Counted from the stretch's first letter, positions 1 through 7,583 are shown. The stretch is 64,000 bases of DNA from Flavobacteriia bacterium (GCA_947446925.1 CANFHU010000007.1:54905-118904); one strand, 5' to 3'. Made by a program: numbers and translations. The notes: generated by a model from the letters alone, not told the origin.

Positions 1-1
1 T

Positions 2-376
2 GCAACTTATTACGACACCTATAAATTCAGTAATGCAACATCCAAAGATTTTATACATGTATTTGAGCAAGTGACACATACGAATCTTACGCAATTTTAC
101 GAAGAATGGATTTGTCAATCAGGACATCCAATTCTAACGTATTCTATAGCGCAAAAGGAAGAAAAGGTGAAAATAAAATTTAGTCAAATTCAGCCAGAAA
201 ACTTTCATTTCTCCTTAGAATTTTTAGTTTTGTATGAAGACAATACGAAAGAAATAAAAACGTTATTATTTAAGGATAAAGAAGCCAACTTAGAATGGGC
301 AACGCAAAAAAAAGTAACGAGTCTTAAGTTAGATCCAAATTTCAAATTATTGTTTGAAGAAAAAAATAAACCATGA
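2..376 (+). CDS. M1-family aminopeptidase, C-terminal fragment (runs off left edge)
   Basis: The ORF track starts this at a GTG at 71, but the frame stays open to the window edge and reads ATYYDTYKFSNATSKDFIHV, so this is the 3' end of a larger gene. The text around 'FYEEWICQSGHPILTYSI' resembles the C-terminal barrel of M1 metallo-aminopeptidases, where the W-x-x-Q-x-G-x-P motif is typical. The zinc-binding HEXXH part lies outside the window, so catalysis cannot be checked. The stop codon overlaps the ATG of the next gene (ATGA), which suggests co-transcription. A complete M1 paralogue is present at 18984-21407. Confidence 0.75.
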   Translation, partial: ATYYDTYKFSNATSKDFIHVFEQVTHTNLTQFYEEWICQSGHPILTYSIAQKEEKVKIKFSQIQPENFHFSLEFLVLYEDNTKEIKTLLFKDKEANLEWATQKKVTSLKLDPNFKLLFEEKNKP

Positions 377-801
377 AGTTATTACTCTTAAGTTTAACCC
401 TTTTCCTTTTCTCTGGTGCGTCCTTCAAGACGGATGATATTTTGGGTATGTGGTTAGACGAGAGTCAAAAACTGATTGTGGAGTGTTATAAATTTGATAA
501 CAAATATTACGCGCGCATCAAATGGTTTAAAAATGAAAATAAAAAAATAGAGAAATTTTCCGAAAAAGGACTTCCAAAGTCGCAATGGGTGAATTATAAA
601 GTAATGGAGCACTTCACCTTTAATGGTGAATATTGGACCGGAGGAACAATTCACCAAATCAAAAAAGGGACCTCTTACGATGCGACTATTCACATGAAAA
701 GTTACAACGCAATTGTGGTACGAGGATATGTCTTAGTGACACTTTTGGGTGACGACGTGAATTTTTCTAGGTATACAGGAGGGTTACCGAAGCAGGAATG
801 A
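373..801 (+). CDS. DUF2147 family secreted protein
   Basis: This 142-residue protein has an N-terminal signal peptide (KLLLLSLTLFLFSGAS) and then the start of a DUF2147 domain (DDILGMWLDESQKLIVECY), a small lipocalin-like fold found in periplasmic proteins of Bacteroidota and Proteobacteria. The second half (WTGGTIHQIKKGTSYDATIH) fits the family's 'G-x-I-x-D-P-x-x-G-x-x-Y' strand, although the usual Asp-Pro is not conserved. It is translationally coupled to the upstream aminopeptidase by a 4-base overlap. The ligand and role of the family are unknown. Confidence 0.7.
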   Translation: MKLLLLSLTLFLFSGASFKTDDILGMWLDESQKLIVECYKFDNKYYARIKWFKNENKKIEKFSEKGLPKSQWVNYKVMEHFTFNGEYWTGGTIHQIKKGTSYDATIHMKSYNAIVVRGYVLVTLLGDDVNFSRYTGGLPKQE

Positions 802-806
802 TGGCT

Positions 807-886
807 TCGAGAGCCTCAGCCACCATTGTTTGAGAGCCTCAGCCACCATTGTTCGAGAGCCTCAGCCACCATTGTTCGAGAGCCAT
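807..886 (+). repeat. 23-bp tandem repeat, 3.5 copies; left arm of an inverted repeat
   Basis: The unit TCGAGAGCCTCAGCCACCAT plus TGT is repeated three times, with a partial fourth copy, just after the stop of the DUF2147 gene. The same sequence occurs once in reverse complement at 1373-1393, so the array and that copy bracket the GIY-YIG gene. Confidence 0.85.
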
Positions 887-993
887 AATCGTCATTATTA
901 AAGACCAAAACATACCTCAAAAACACTTTTTTTCTTCTATTTTAAAGTATTAAATGCGATTTTCTTTCTTAAATTAATGTAGAAAAGATTAGA

Positions 994-1287
994 ATGAAAG
1001 GGTATATGTACATTTTAGAATGTTCAAATGGTAGCTATTATACTGGCAGCACGATTAATTTAGAACGTAGAATACAACAACATCAATCAGGCGAAGGAGC
1101 AAAACACACAAAAAAATATTTACCTGTAAGATTGATTTATTTTGAAGAATTTAAACGCATTGATGAAGCCTTCTATAGAGAAAAGCAAGTCCAAAATTGG
1201 AGTAGAAAAAAGAAAGAAGCTTTAATAAATGGAGAACTAGATAAATTGATTTATTTATCAATAGCTTTCAGAGATAAGCGTAGTTAA
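994..1287 (+). CDS. GIY-YIG nuclease family protein
   Basis: This 97-residue protein is a single GIY-YIG domain of the UPF0213/YhbQ-like type. It carries the two short motifs as 'MYILEC' and 'YYTGST', then the arginine helix (NLERRIQQHQSGEGAKHT), the family hallmark 'LPVRLIYFEEF' and the conserved Glu in 'DEAFYREKQVQNWSRKKKE'. All residues expected for a single-domain endonuclease are present. Its substrate is unknown. It stands alone between inverted copies of a short repeat (804-824 and 1373-1393), which is unusual and may mean that gene and repeats belong to one element. Confidence 0.9.
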   Translation: MKGYMYILECSNGSYYTGSTINLERRIQQHQSGEGAKHTKKYLPVRLIYFEEFKRIDEAFYREKQVQNWSRKKKEALINGELDKLIYLSIAFRDKRS

Positions 1288-1352
1288 GGTAAATTATAAT
1301 TAAGCAGTTTATGCTGTTGATATTAGATTAGAGTATACTATACTGACTGTGA

Positions 1353-1393
1353 CAGAGGCTCTCGATTTTAACGGTGGCTGAGGCTCTCGAAGC
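1353..1393 (-). repeat. Reverse-complement copies of the 807-886 repeat
   Basis: GGTGGCTGAGGCTCTCGAAG plus C at 1373-1393 is the exact reverse complement of 804-824. A shorter copy, GAGGCTCTCGA, lies just upstream. The copy ends a few bases from the stop of the convergent DEAD-like gene at 1398. Confidence 0.85.
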
Positions 1394-1397
1394 CCCG

Positions 1398-2003
1398 TCA
1401 CTCGATTACCATCGGATTCTCCAACACCGCATCCACTAGTCGTTCTGTGTATTTCTCCATTGCTGGGTTCATCACAATTTTTTGACATTTCGGGAAACTT
1501 TCGGTCATACGAGTTACATGGGCAACAGAACTGAATTTTAAGCATTTTTCAGAATCAACTACTAAAAAGTATTTCAGTTTATTGATGTTAATACCATTTT
1601 GAAAATAAAGTTCATTTACTCGTTTTGGAGTACCAATAACAATGTCGGCACCATTAAACAAATCGTTACGTTGTTTTACTTTTTCACGACTTTCATATGT
1701 AAGCGTATGAATCATTTCTGTACGCTTCGATATTTTCACCCAAAGTGCTTCGATATCTAAACAGGATTGGTTATCCGCTGCTACGATAAGAATACGCGGT
1801 GCATCATCGTTCGCTGGAACTTGAATTTTTTCAACAAATCCAGCAAGTAACGCGATTATCGCTTCTTGTTTTTTATCGTTTAAAATGAGAAGATCTCCCC
1901 CACTTTTCACGCGTTTTAAACAAGCAATTTGAAATTCTGAATCTACTTTTAATTCAAACTTTTCTAAATTTTCGATAAGTTGCTCAAACTTGATGTACTG
2001 CAT
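1398..2003 (-). CDS. Degenerate DEAD-box helicase-like protein (single RecA-like domain)
   Basis: The 201 residues align in outline with the first RecA-like domain of DEAD-box RNA helicases. A QxACLK segment is followed by a position where Walker A should be (KSGGDLLILNDKKQ), then APRILIVAADNQ (motif Ia region), ADIVIGTPKRV (motif Ib, intact) and LKYFLVVDSEKCL, where DEAD is expected. Walker A and DEAD are both degenerate and there is no second domain, so ATP hydrolysis and unwinding are unlikely. Short DEAD-like proteins of this type occur in flavobacteria; a regulatory or RNA-binding role is inference. Three copies of a 10-bp unit sit directly upstream of the start. Confidence 0.6.
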   Translation of the reverse strand: MQYIKFEQLIENLEKFELKVDSEFQIACLKRVKSGGDLLILNDKKQEAIIALLAGFVEKIQVPANDDAPRILIVAADNQSCLDIEALWVKISKRTEMIHTLTYESREKVKQRNDLFNGADIVIGTPKRVNELYFQNGININKLKYFLVVDSEKCLKFSSVAHVTRMTESFPKCQKIVMNPAMEKYTERLVDAVLENPMVIE

Positions 2004-2032
2004 TTTGGAAGGTTTTGGAAGGTTTTGGAAGG
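2003..2032 (-). repeat. 10-bp tandem repeat at the start codon
   Basis: TTTTGGAAGG is repeated three times without interruption. The first copy overlaps the ATG of the DEAD-like gene, so the repeats form the ribosome-binding part of its leader. Confidence 0.7.
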
Positions 2033-2041
2033 TATAAAAAC

Positions 2042-2073
2042 AAAAAAACGGACTTAAAAAAATCCGTTTTCGT
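2042..2073 (-). terminator. Rho-independent terminator of the 85-aa gene
   Basis: The arms AAAACGGA and TCCGTTTT form a stem, with a T tract on the minus strand after it. It lies just downstream of the minus-strand gene 2090-2347 and before the DEAD-like gene. Confidence 0.7.
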
Positions 2074-2089
2074 TTAAAAAAATGTAGAA

Positions 2090-2347
2090 TTACATTAATT
2101 CATTTAATTTGTGGATAAAGTTTACCGCTGTTTCTTCCACTTCTTTGTGAATTGCAGGGAAATCTTTAGTAGTTTTTGCTTGGTGAATTTTCTCCGTCAT
2201 ACTGTTTCTAAACCCAATTACTTCTTCAATTAATTTATTAGTAACTTCTGTTTTAGATTCGTTATATAACTGTACGCTGAAGCATTCTTCCACTACGTCA
2301 AAAACCATTTTGTTAAGGTCTTTTTTAAAATTTCTTTTACTTGCCAT
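2090..2347 (-). CDS. Conserved small hypothetical protein
   Basis: This 85-residue, charged, probably all-helical soluble protein (KDLNKMVFDVVEECFSVQLY, then ETAVNFIHKLNELM) has no signal peptide or membrane segment. I do not recognise a named domain; proteins of similar look occur beside housekeeping genes in flavobacteria. It has its own terminator and diverges from efp, with about 170 bp between the two starts. It is probably real because it is cleanly bounded and its codon use looks ordinary. Confidence 0.65.
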   Translation of the reverse strand: MASKRNFKKDLNKMVFDVVEECFSVQLYNESKTEVTNKLIEEVIGFRNSMTEKIHQAKTTKDFPAIHKEVEETAVNFIHKLNELM

Positions 2348-2466
2348 TATTCTTATATTTTCTGTAAAGATACGGCTTTCTTTAGATTGAAAAAATAGTT
2401 TGCCGTTAAATATTTTTTAAGGGAACACTCGTTAAGTGCGATTAAATACGATGTTGCACTATTTTT

Positions 2467-2497
2467 TTTGGATTTCACTACATTTTCCCTAATTTTG
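2467..2497 (+). promoter_or_regulatory. efp promoter (Bacteroidota -33/-7 type)
   Basis: TTTG at 2467-2470 and TAATTTTG at 2490-2497 match the TTTG-N19-TAnnTTTG consensus exactly, with a 19-base spacer. The predicted start site lies about 15-20 bases before the efp ATG at 2520. Confidence 0.8.
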
Positions 2498-2519
2498 CAC
2501 TCAACTAAAAAAACTACTT

Positions 2520-3086
2520 ATGGCAACTACTGCAGATATTAAAAACGGATTATGTATTAAGTTTAACGACAAACTTTGTCAAATCATTGAATTTCAACAC
2601 GTAAAACCAGGTAAAGGTCCTGCATTTGTACGTACAAAATTGAGACAAATTGAATCTGGGAAAGTAATTGACAATACGTTTTCTGCAGGACATAAAATTG
2701 AGCCAGTTCGTATCGAAAACCGTGAATACCAATACTTATACCAAGAAAGTACGGAATATGTATTCATGAATAACGAAACATTTGAGCAAGTAAATATTCC
2801 TGCAAAAATGATTGAAAAACCTGGTTTCTTAGTTGAGGGTATGATGTGTAACATCTTGTTTCACGCGGAAGAAGAGAATCCATTAGTTGTTGAGTTACCA
2901 TTCTACATTGAATCTGAAGTAACTTACACTGAACCAGGGATCAAAGGAGATACTGCTACGAATACAATGAAACCAGCTACCATTGCTACAGGTGCTGAAG
3001 TTCGTGTTCCTTTGTTTATTGACAATGGAGAAAAAATTAAAATTGACACGCGTACTGGAGTTTATGTGGAGCGTGTGAAGAAATAA
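2520..3086 (+). CDS. efp: Elongation factor P
   Basis: This 188-residue protein matches full-length EF-P. It contains the N-terminal KOW-like domain with the loop lysine in 'KPGKGPAF' (Lys32), the central OB domain (ESTEYVFMNNETFEQV) and the C-terminal OB domain ending 'IKIDTRTGVYVERVKK'. EF-P relieves ribosome stalling at polyproline stretches. Lys32 is the residue that other bacteria modify; no epmA or epmB homologue is in this window. The gene has its own promoter and a strong terminator, so it is monocistronic. Confidence 0.97.
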   Translation: MATTADIKNGLCIKFNDKLCQIIEFQHVKPGKGPAFVRTKLRQIESGKVIDNTFSAGHKIEPVRIENREYQYLYQESTEYVFMNNETFEQVNIPAKMIEKPGFLVEGMMCNILFHAEEENPLVVELPFYIESEVTYTEPGIKGDTATNTMKPATIATGAEVRVPLFIDNGEKIKIDTRTGVYVERVKK

Positions 3087-3122
3087 TACGTGCAATAACT
3101 AAACCCATTTTAGGCATATAAG

Positions 3123-3153
3123 AAAGGCTACTCGATTTGAGTAGCCTTTTCTA
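3123..3153 (+). terminator. efp terminator
   Basis: AAAGGCTACTC and GAGTAGCCTTT form an 11-bp perfect stem with a 5-base loop, followed by T residues. It may also act on the minus strand. Confidence 0.85.
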
Positions 3154-3167
3154 TTTGAGGTTAGATC

Positions 3168-3323
3168 TTAATTGAGGTGAACCAAGGTTTGTTCGTTCAA
3201 TACCTTCACTGTAGTCACAGACTTGCTGTAATTTAAAATTGCTTCGATTGTTTTAGTGGATGGTTCGCTAGCTAAAACAGCTGATGAAGTCGGAGTAATT
3301 GTTTTAGAGTAGTGTTTATTCAT
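3168..3323 (-). CDS. 51-aa small protein downstream of the LRR kinase
   Basis: This ORF is too short for the supplied track. It reads MNKHYSKTITPTSS and ends SVTTVKVLNEQTLVHLN, is rich in Ser and Thr, and has no signal peptide or double-glycine motif. It lies 72 bp downstream of the kinase stop on the same strand and ends just before the efp terminator. The ...TIEAILNYSKS... core reminds me of small conserved Bacteroidota proteins of unknown function, but that is weak recall. It could be a substrate, a partner or an unrelated gene. Confidence 0.5.
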   Translation of the reverse strand: MNKHYSKTITPTSSAVLASEPSTKTIEAILNYSKSVTTVKVLNEQTLVHLN

Positions 3324-3395
3324 AGTTACTTTTTGAGGTTATAAAATAGATAACGTGAAGTTTATTGGTTTCGTATAAATCAGTGTGCTTTTTTT

Positions 3396-4682
3396 CTACA
3401 GATCTTCTAAAAATTTCACTACCTCCTCAAAACTTGGTCGTTCCATCACTACTTCTAGCATACATTGCTCAGATAGTTTAATCAGCGATGCTTTACCTTC
3501 TTCATTGTCATGCATTAGCGATGCAATATCTTGCACTAAACAACCAAAAGCACGTACATCCAAACGTTCTAAATAAGGGGCTATTTCCGAGTTGTTATCA
3601 TAAAAAGTGGCAGCTCCAAAATCACCAAAATAAGCCTTTCCTTCCGAATTGTATAAGGTGTTGTGCGCATATAAATCCCCATGCATAATTCCTCGTGCAT
3701 GCAGGTGTTTAGCTGCTTGTAAGACTCCTTTAAGTATACATAATCCTTTGGTAAACGTAAACTTTTGATCTCTAGAAAAAACATCACGGGTACATGTGGC
3801 AAAACTTGGTGGTTGACCCAAATTTCTATACTCCGAAGGAATTAACTCCATTACAATCCCTTGTTTTCCTTCTGGATGCTTTGAAATTATTCCTGTTAAA
3901 GGAACAATGTTTTCATGTAAACCAGTTGACAAACAAGTTGCTAATTCGTCATTTGGGTATCCATCACTTGTTACATCTCCTTTGAAAATTTTAATCGCCA
4001 CTTCATTTTCTCCGTCGATTATTGCTTTGCAAATAATACCAGATGCACCTTCCCCAAGTTGTTGTTCAACATGTATACGCGACCAATCGATACGTGGTAA
4101 TTGGACTTCGTTTGTCGGCAGATAGGTAGAAGGATTTCCAGAGAATGCTAACCAAGATAATTTTGGCATTTGCACTAACCAAGTTGGAATCTTAACAAGT
4201 TGGTTTGCAGAAATTCGAAGTAATTCCAAATTTTTACATTGTGCTAATTCCTCTGGTAATTCTGTTAAACGATTCCCAGCCAACATGCATTTTTGTAATT
4301 GTTGATGTTGACCTATTGATTTCGGTAATTTATCAATACAATTATCGGTTAACGTCAACCACTGAATGTTTAATGGAATTGAATTTTCAGGAAATTCGAT
4401 CAATTGATTTGACTTAAAACCTATCATCGTCAATGCAGGACAATCGGCTAATTGTTTGGGAAAAACAGTAAACTTATTTTGCGAAAAAAAAGCAATTTTC
4501 AATTTGGTAAAACGGTACATATCTTCCGGTAAACTAGATAGTTGATTACCAGATAAATCAAGGATTTCTATAGTTTCAGCATAGTCAAATAAAACTTGTG
4601 GAAATTCTGTTAATCCACATGAAAGTGTAATTCTTGTTGGATTCGAAAAGTTCCCTGATTGTAGGTCTTTTAAAGTCGTCAT
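3396..4682 (-). CDS. Leucine-rich-repeat protein kinase
   Basis: The 428-residue protein has about seven leucine-rich repeats (residues 20-190; e.g. IEILDLSGNQLSSLP, NLELLRISANQLVKIP) and then a eukaryote-like protein kinase domain (about 205-428). The kinase residues are intact: glycine loop GEGASG (210-215), VAIK lysine Lys231, catalytic HGDLYAHN (Asp336) and metal-binding DFG (354-356). There is no membrane segment, so it is cytoplasmic. It follows the PCAT exporter by about 107 bp on the same strand. Its target is unknown; LRR-kinases of this design occur sporadically in Bacteroidota and Proteobacteria. Confidence 0.9.
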   Translation of the reverse strand: MTTLKDLQSGNFSNPTRITLSCGLTEFPQVLFDYAETIEILDLSGNQLSSLPEDMYRFTKLKIAFFSQNKFTVFPKQLADCPALTMIGFKSNQLIEFPENSIPLNIQWLTLTDNCIDKLPKSIGQHQQLQKCMLAGNRLTELPEELAQCKNLELLRISANQLVKIPTWLVQMPKLSWLAFSGNPSTYLPTNEVQLPRIDWSRIHVEQQLGEGASGIICKAIIDGENEVAIKIFKGDVTSDGYPNDELATCLSTGLHENIVPLTGIISKHPEGKQGIVMELIPSEYRNLGQPPSFATCTRDVFSRDQKFTFTKGLCILKGVLQAAKHLHARGIMHGDLYAHNTLYNSEGKAYFGDFGAATFYDNNSEIAPYLERLDVRAFGCLVQDIASLMHDNEEGKASLIKLSEQCMLEVVMERPSFEEVVKFLEDL

Positions 4683-4789
4683 AAAACAAAAATAGGTAAA
4701 TATCCATGAATTATGACTAATAAATAAACGACTAATTAGTATCGTTAATTTCGCTAAAGCAAGAGAATTGTGGTTTATAAAACCGAAAA

Positions 4790-6970
4790 TTATTCCATTT
4801 GATTTTTTACTAATTCAAAATACTTTCCTTTTTGAGAAAGTAATTCATGGTGGTTACCTTTTTCGACTAATTTTCCTTCATGCATCACTAAAATCATATC
4901 GGCATTTTTCACTGTACTTAAACGATGTGCAACCAAAATGACGGTTTTACCAATAAAATAATGGTGTAAATTTTTCATTATTTGCGCTTCGTTTTCCGTA
5001 TCTAAGGCGGAAGTAGCTTCATCAAAAATAAAATAGGCTGCTTTTTTGTAGACTGCCCGAGCAATCAATACACGTTGCTTTTGACCACCACTCAATTGTA
5101 AGCCATTGACACCAATTTTAGTTTCTAAATTCCCTCTAAGATTGTCCCTGACAAATTCTGTAAGATTTGCAATTTCAATGGCAAGTTGGAATCGTTCCAA
5201 ATCAATTTCTTCTTCGTTTCCTAAAATAATATTGTATAAAAAAGATTGATCAAAAAGATATCCTTGTTGCATCACGGTTGAAAGTTGACTTCGTAACACT
5301 CTAGAAGGCAGTTGGTTCAAGGCATGATTACCTATCTTTAATTCCCCTTCATATTCTTGATAATAACCTAAAATTAAGCGTAATATCGTCGTTTTCCCAC
5401 TCCCGCTCTCCCCTACAATGGCAGTCGTTTTTCCTACAGGAATTACCAAATTTAAGTCTTGAATCATTGATTTATATTGACCATAATATTTAAAATTAAA
5501 AGAACTAAAAACAATATCCCCAGGAATTAACTCCATACTTGTTGTTGAATTTTCTTCTTTCAATAATTGAATACTCAACAAACGATTCATACTTAACTTC
5601 GCTTCTTGTAAAGAATGTGCAAAAGTTAAAAGTTGATTCAACGGATTCGTCGCTTGACCCAACACGAATGACAAACTCAGTAAACCTCCAAAAGAAAGTT
5701 GCTCGTTCATAACTAGTTGTGCTGCTAGGTAGGTAATTATAATGTTCTTTCCAGATTGAAAAAACGAATAACCTATGGATTGAAACATGTCGATTTTCGT
5801 GCTTTTCAGAGAAAGTTTAACCGAATCCTGTTGGGTTGTTTTCCAATTCGCATTTTGTTGTTCTTCCACTCCAAACAACTTTACGTCTTGTATTCCTCCA
5901 ACGATCTCGTGAAGAATATTCTGACTCTCCACGTGTTTTTGAAATTGTAAATATTCCACTTTTCTACGTTTAGCTTGAAATGCATACATCCAAACAATTC
6001 CGAGTAGTATACTAACTATGAAAATAGTAAATATGGTCACACCATACATCCAAACCACAAACGAATAGATGATAATATTGGTAACCGAAAACAAAGTATT
6101 AACTAGATCAGAAGTCAAAAACTGCTCCAATCGCGAGTGGTCATTGATTCGTTGTGAAAGATCTCCATATGATTTTGCGTCAAAAAATCGCATCGGTAAT
6201 TTGAACAATTTCTGAAGAAAATCTTGAATAATATCTAGACCAATTTTACCTGAAACATAGGTCGTTAACCAGGTTCTAAAAAATGAGATCAATGAATCTC
6301 CAAAAAATAACCCGAGTTGAGAAAAGAGTAACAATTGAAGTAGTTGTTCATTTTTAAATTTCATTGCTTTGTCAACCATCAACTGAGTTGTGTAAGGAAT
6401 AATCAACGTGACTGCACTTGCTAAAATCATCAATCCGATGATTTGTAAAAATTGACGATAATAGGTTTTGATGTATTTGAGAGTGTATTTCGAAACTTCA
6501 AAATTACGTTGTTGGTTTTTCAAATTATCGAAAGCAGCTTCTTTGGTGAAAAGCATTACATAGCCAAAATCTGCATCCTGTTTCAAAAAGTGTTTTACAA
6601 AAACAGCTTTCGTAATCTTATGTTTTTTAAAAGCCGGGTCAGCAATGTAATAATAGGTTGTACGACCAATGTTTTTCACCTTGTACAATACGACAAAATG
6701 GTTATTGTTCCAATGAAGTATACAAGGTAATGCCTCCTCCGAAAAATCATCCACGCCCATCCGAATTGCTGAGCTTGACATACCCAGTTGCTGAGCAGCG
6801 GTCGACAAACTCATAAAATCGATGCCCAATACAGACTTTTGACAAAGTTCATTTAAATAGTCTAAAGAATACTTAGCACCGAAGTAGCGCGCTACCATAG
6901 ACAAACAAGCGGTACCACAGTCGGTACTATCTATTTGTCGGATAAATTTTATTTTTCGAGAGGAGAACAT
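4790..6970 (-). CDS. Peptidase-containing ABC exporter (PCAT, C39 peptidase type)
   Basis: The 726-residue protein has an N-terminal C39 cysteine peptidase (residues 1-145) with catalytic Cys18 in DSTDCGTACL, His91 in NNHFVVL and Asp111 in IADPA. A six-helix ABC membrane domain follows (about 165-450), then an ATPase with Walker A GESGSGKTT, signature LSGGQKQRV and Walker B FIFDEATSALD. Every catalytic residue is present. Such exporters cut double-glycine leaders and export the core peptide across the inner membrane. Two GG-leader peptide genes lie directly upstream (7076-7222, 7357-7524), so the substrate assignment is strong. No HlyD-type adaptor or modification enzyme is adjacent. Confidence 0.95.
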   Translation of the reverse strand: MFSSRKIKFIRQIDSTDCGTACLSMVARYFGAKYSLDYLNELCQKSVLGIDFMSLSTAAQQLGMSSSAIRMGVDDFSEEALPCILHWNNNHFVVLYKVKNIGRTTYYYIADPAFKKHKITKAVFVKHFLKQDADFGYVMLFTKEAAFDNLKNQQRNFEVSKYTLKYIKTYYRQFLQIIGLMILASAVTLIIPYTTQLMVDKAMKFKNEQLLQLLLFSQLGLFFGDSLISFFRTWLTTYVSGKIGLDIIQDFLQKLFKLPMRFFDAKSYGDLSQRINDHSRLEQFLTSDLVNTLFSVTNIIIYSFVVWMYGVTIFTIFIVSILLGIVWMYAFQAKRRKVEYLQFQKHVESQNILHEIVGGIQDVKLFGVEEQQNANWKTTQQDSVKLSLKSTKIDMFQSIGYSFFQSGKNIIITYLAAQLVMNEQLSFGGLLSLSFVLGQATNPLNQLLTFAHSLQEAKLSMNRLLSIQLLKEENSTTSMELIPGDIVFSSFNFKYYGQYKSMIQDLNLVIPVGKTTAIVGESGSGKTTILRLILGYYQEYEGELKIGNHALNQLPSRVLRSQLSTVMQQGYLFDQSFLYNIILGNEEEIDLERFQLAIEIANLTEFVRDNLRGNLETKIGVNGLQLSGGQKQRVLIARAVYKKAAYFIFDEATSALDTENEAQIMKNLHHYFIGKTVILVAHRLSTVKNADMILVMHEGKLVEKGNHHELLSQKGKYFELVKNQME

Positions 6971-6987
6971 TAGGTATTAATTGATTA

Positions 6988-7061
6988 GAGAAGCAAGGAT
7001 AAGTTTGTAAATTTTAATGAGGTTAACCTCATATCAGTTGATTTGTCCTTCCTTGCTTCTC
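6988..7061 (-). promoter_or_regulatory. Long hairpin between peptide genes and exporter
   Basis: Perfect 12-bp arms GAGAAGCAAGGA (6988-6999) and TCCTTGCTTCTC (7050-7061) enclose a 16-bp perfect palindrome ATGAGGTTAACCTCAT (7017-7032). It lies between the stop of the second peptide gene and the exporter start. It could be an attenuator or processing site that lets peptides be made in excess over the exporter, with the inner palindrome a possible protein site. Confidence 0.6.
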
Positions 7062-7075
7062 AAGGTTATTAGATA

Positions 7076-7222
7076 TTACCAAAAAATTGTAACCGTAAAT
7101 GTAGTTGTAGTTTTAGTCGTAGTTTTTGATGCCACGATTGCAATTTTTCTTGGAGTTGTAGCTGATTCTAAACCTCCCATAATTACTAATTGTTCTTCGA
7201 TTGTGATTAATTGATTTTTCAT
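7076..7222 (-). CDS. Double-glycine-leader precursor peptide B (48 aa)
   Basis: This ORF is missing from the track because it is short. The leader MKNQLITIEEQLVIMGG ends in Gly-Gly with hydrophobic residues at the expected -4, -7 and -12 positions, as C39 peptidases require. The predicted 31-residue core begins LESATTPRKIAIVA, contains a threonine run (SKTTTKTTTTFTV) and ends in Trp. There is no Cys, so no lanthionine or disulphide. It shares a Pro-Arg-Lys near the core N-terminus with peptide A. It sits 105 bp upstream of the PCAT gene and is the likely substrate. Confidence 0.85.
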   Translation of the reverse strand: MKNQLITIEEQLVIMGGLESATTPRKIAIVASKTTTKTTTTFTVTIFW

Positions 7223-7283
7223 TTTTTAAAATTTAAATTGTTATAAAATATTCCTTTAAGTTTTACCACATCAAAGGATTACG

Positions 7284-7334
7284 GTGGTGATGTACATCGC
7301 TTATCGAAATCGATTTAAGGCCCTACGACTTCAA
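7284..7334 (-). promoter_or_regulatory. Conserved upstream element, copy 2 (before peptide B)
   Basis: On the minus strand there is a hairpin TTGAAGTCG...CGATTTCGA (9 bp with two G-U pairs, 13-base loop; 7304-7312 with 7326-7334). It is followed by the perfect palindrome GATGTACATC (7289-7298). The same arrangement occurs exactly 300 bp away before peptide A. It may be a structured leader RNA or an operator. Confidence 0.65.
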
Positions 7335-7356
7335 TGCGAATATTTTTTTTCTCTTA

Positions 7357-7524
7357 TTAATAACTAATAATCGGAGTGAATGTTGTTGGAAAAGGATTAG
7401 GATTATATGGAGGCGTTCCCGTTGGAAATGGCAATTTTGGTTTTCTAGGACCGATTTCATTTCCACCCATAACTTTTCCTAACTCATCTATCGCAATAGA
7501 TGCAGTGTTTGTTTTATTGTTCAT
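7357..7524 (-). CDS. Double-glycine-leader precursor peptide A (55 aa)
   Basis: This short ORF is absent from the track. The leader MNNKTNTASIAIDELGKVMG ends in Gly-Gly at residues 20-21, with Ile/Leu/Val at leader contact positions typical of C39 substrates. The predicted 34-residue core is proline-rich (GPRKPKLPFPTGTPPYNPNP) and ends in Tyr. It lacks Cys. Its leader is similar in pattern to peptide B, but the core differs, which suggests two products of one exporter. It lies between the outer-membrane barrel gene and peptide B on the same strand. Confidence 0.88.
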   Translation of the reverse strand: MNNKTNTASIAIDELGKVMGGNEIGPRKPKLPFPTGTPPYNPNPFPTTFTPIISY

Positions 7525-7583
7525 CTTAAAAAAATTACATTGATTTTCTGTTCACCAAAGTTTATTCACATTCGGTGTTCCTG

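Noticed and set aside
807-886. CRISPR array
   Set aside because: 23-bp units are contiguous with no unique spacers and there are no cas genes in the window. The arrays at 18816, 21601 and 42507 fail for the same reason.
1309-1545. 78-aa minus-strand ORF at the end of the DEAD-like gene
   Set aside because: It overlaps the coding frame and the inverted repeats; composition looks like noise.
3385-3576. 63-aa plus-strand ORF and others antisense to the LRR kinase
   Set aside because: They are shadows of the kinase coding strand with no codon bias or start context.
7017-7214. 65-aa plus-strand ORF (MRLTSYQLICPSLL...)
   Set aside because: It is the antisense of peptide B (7076-7222), which has a GG leader and fits the adjacent exporter.
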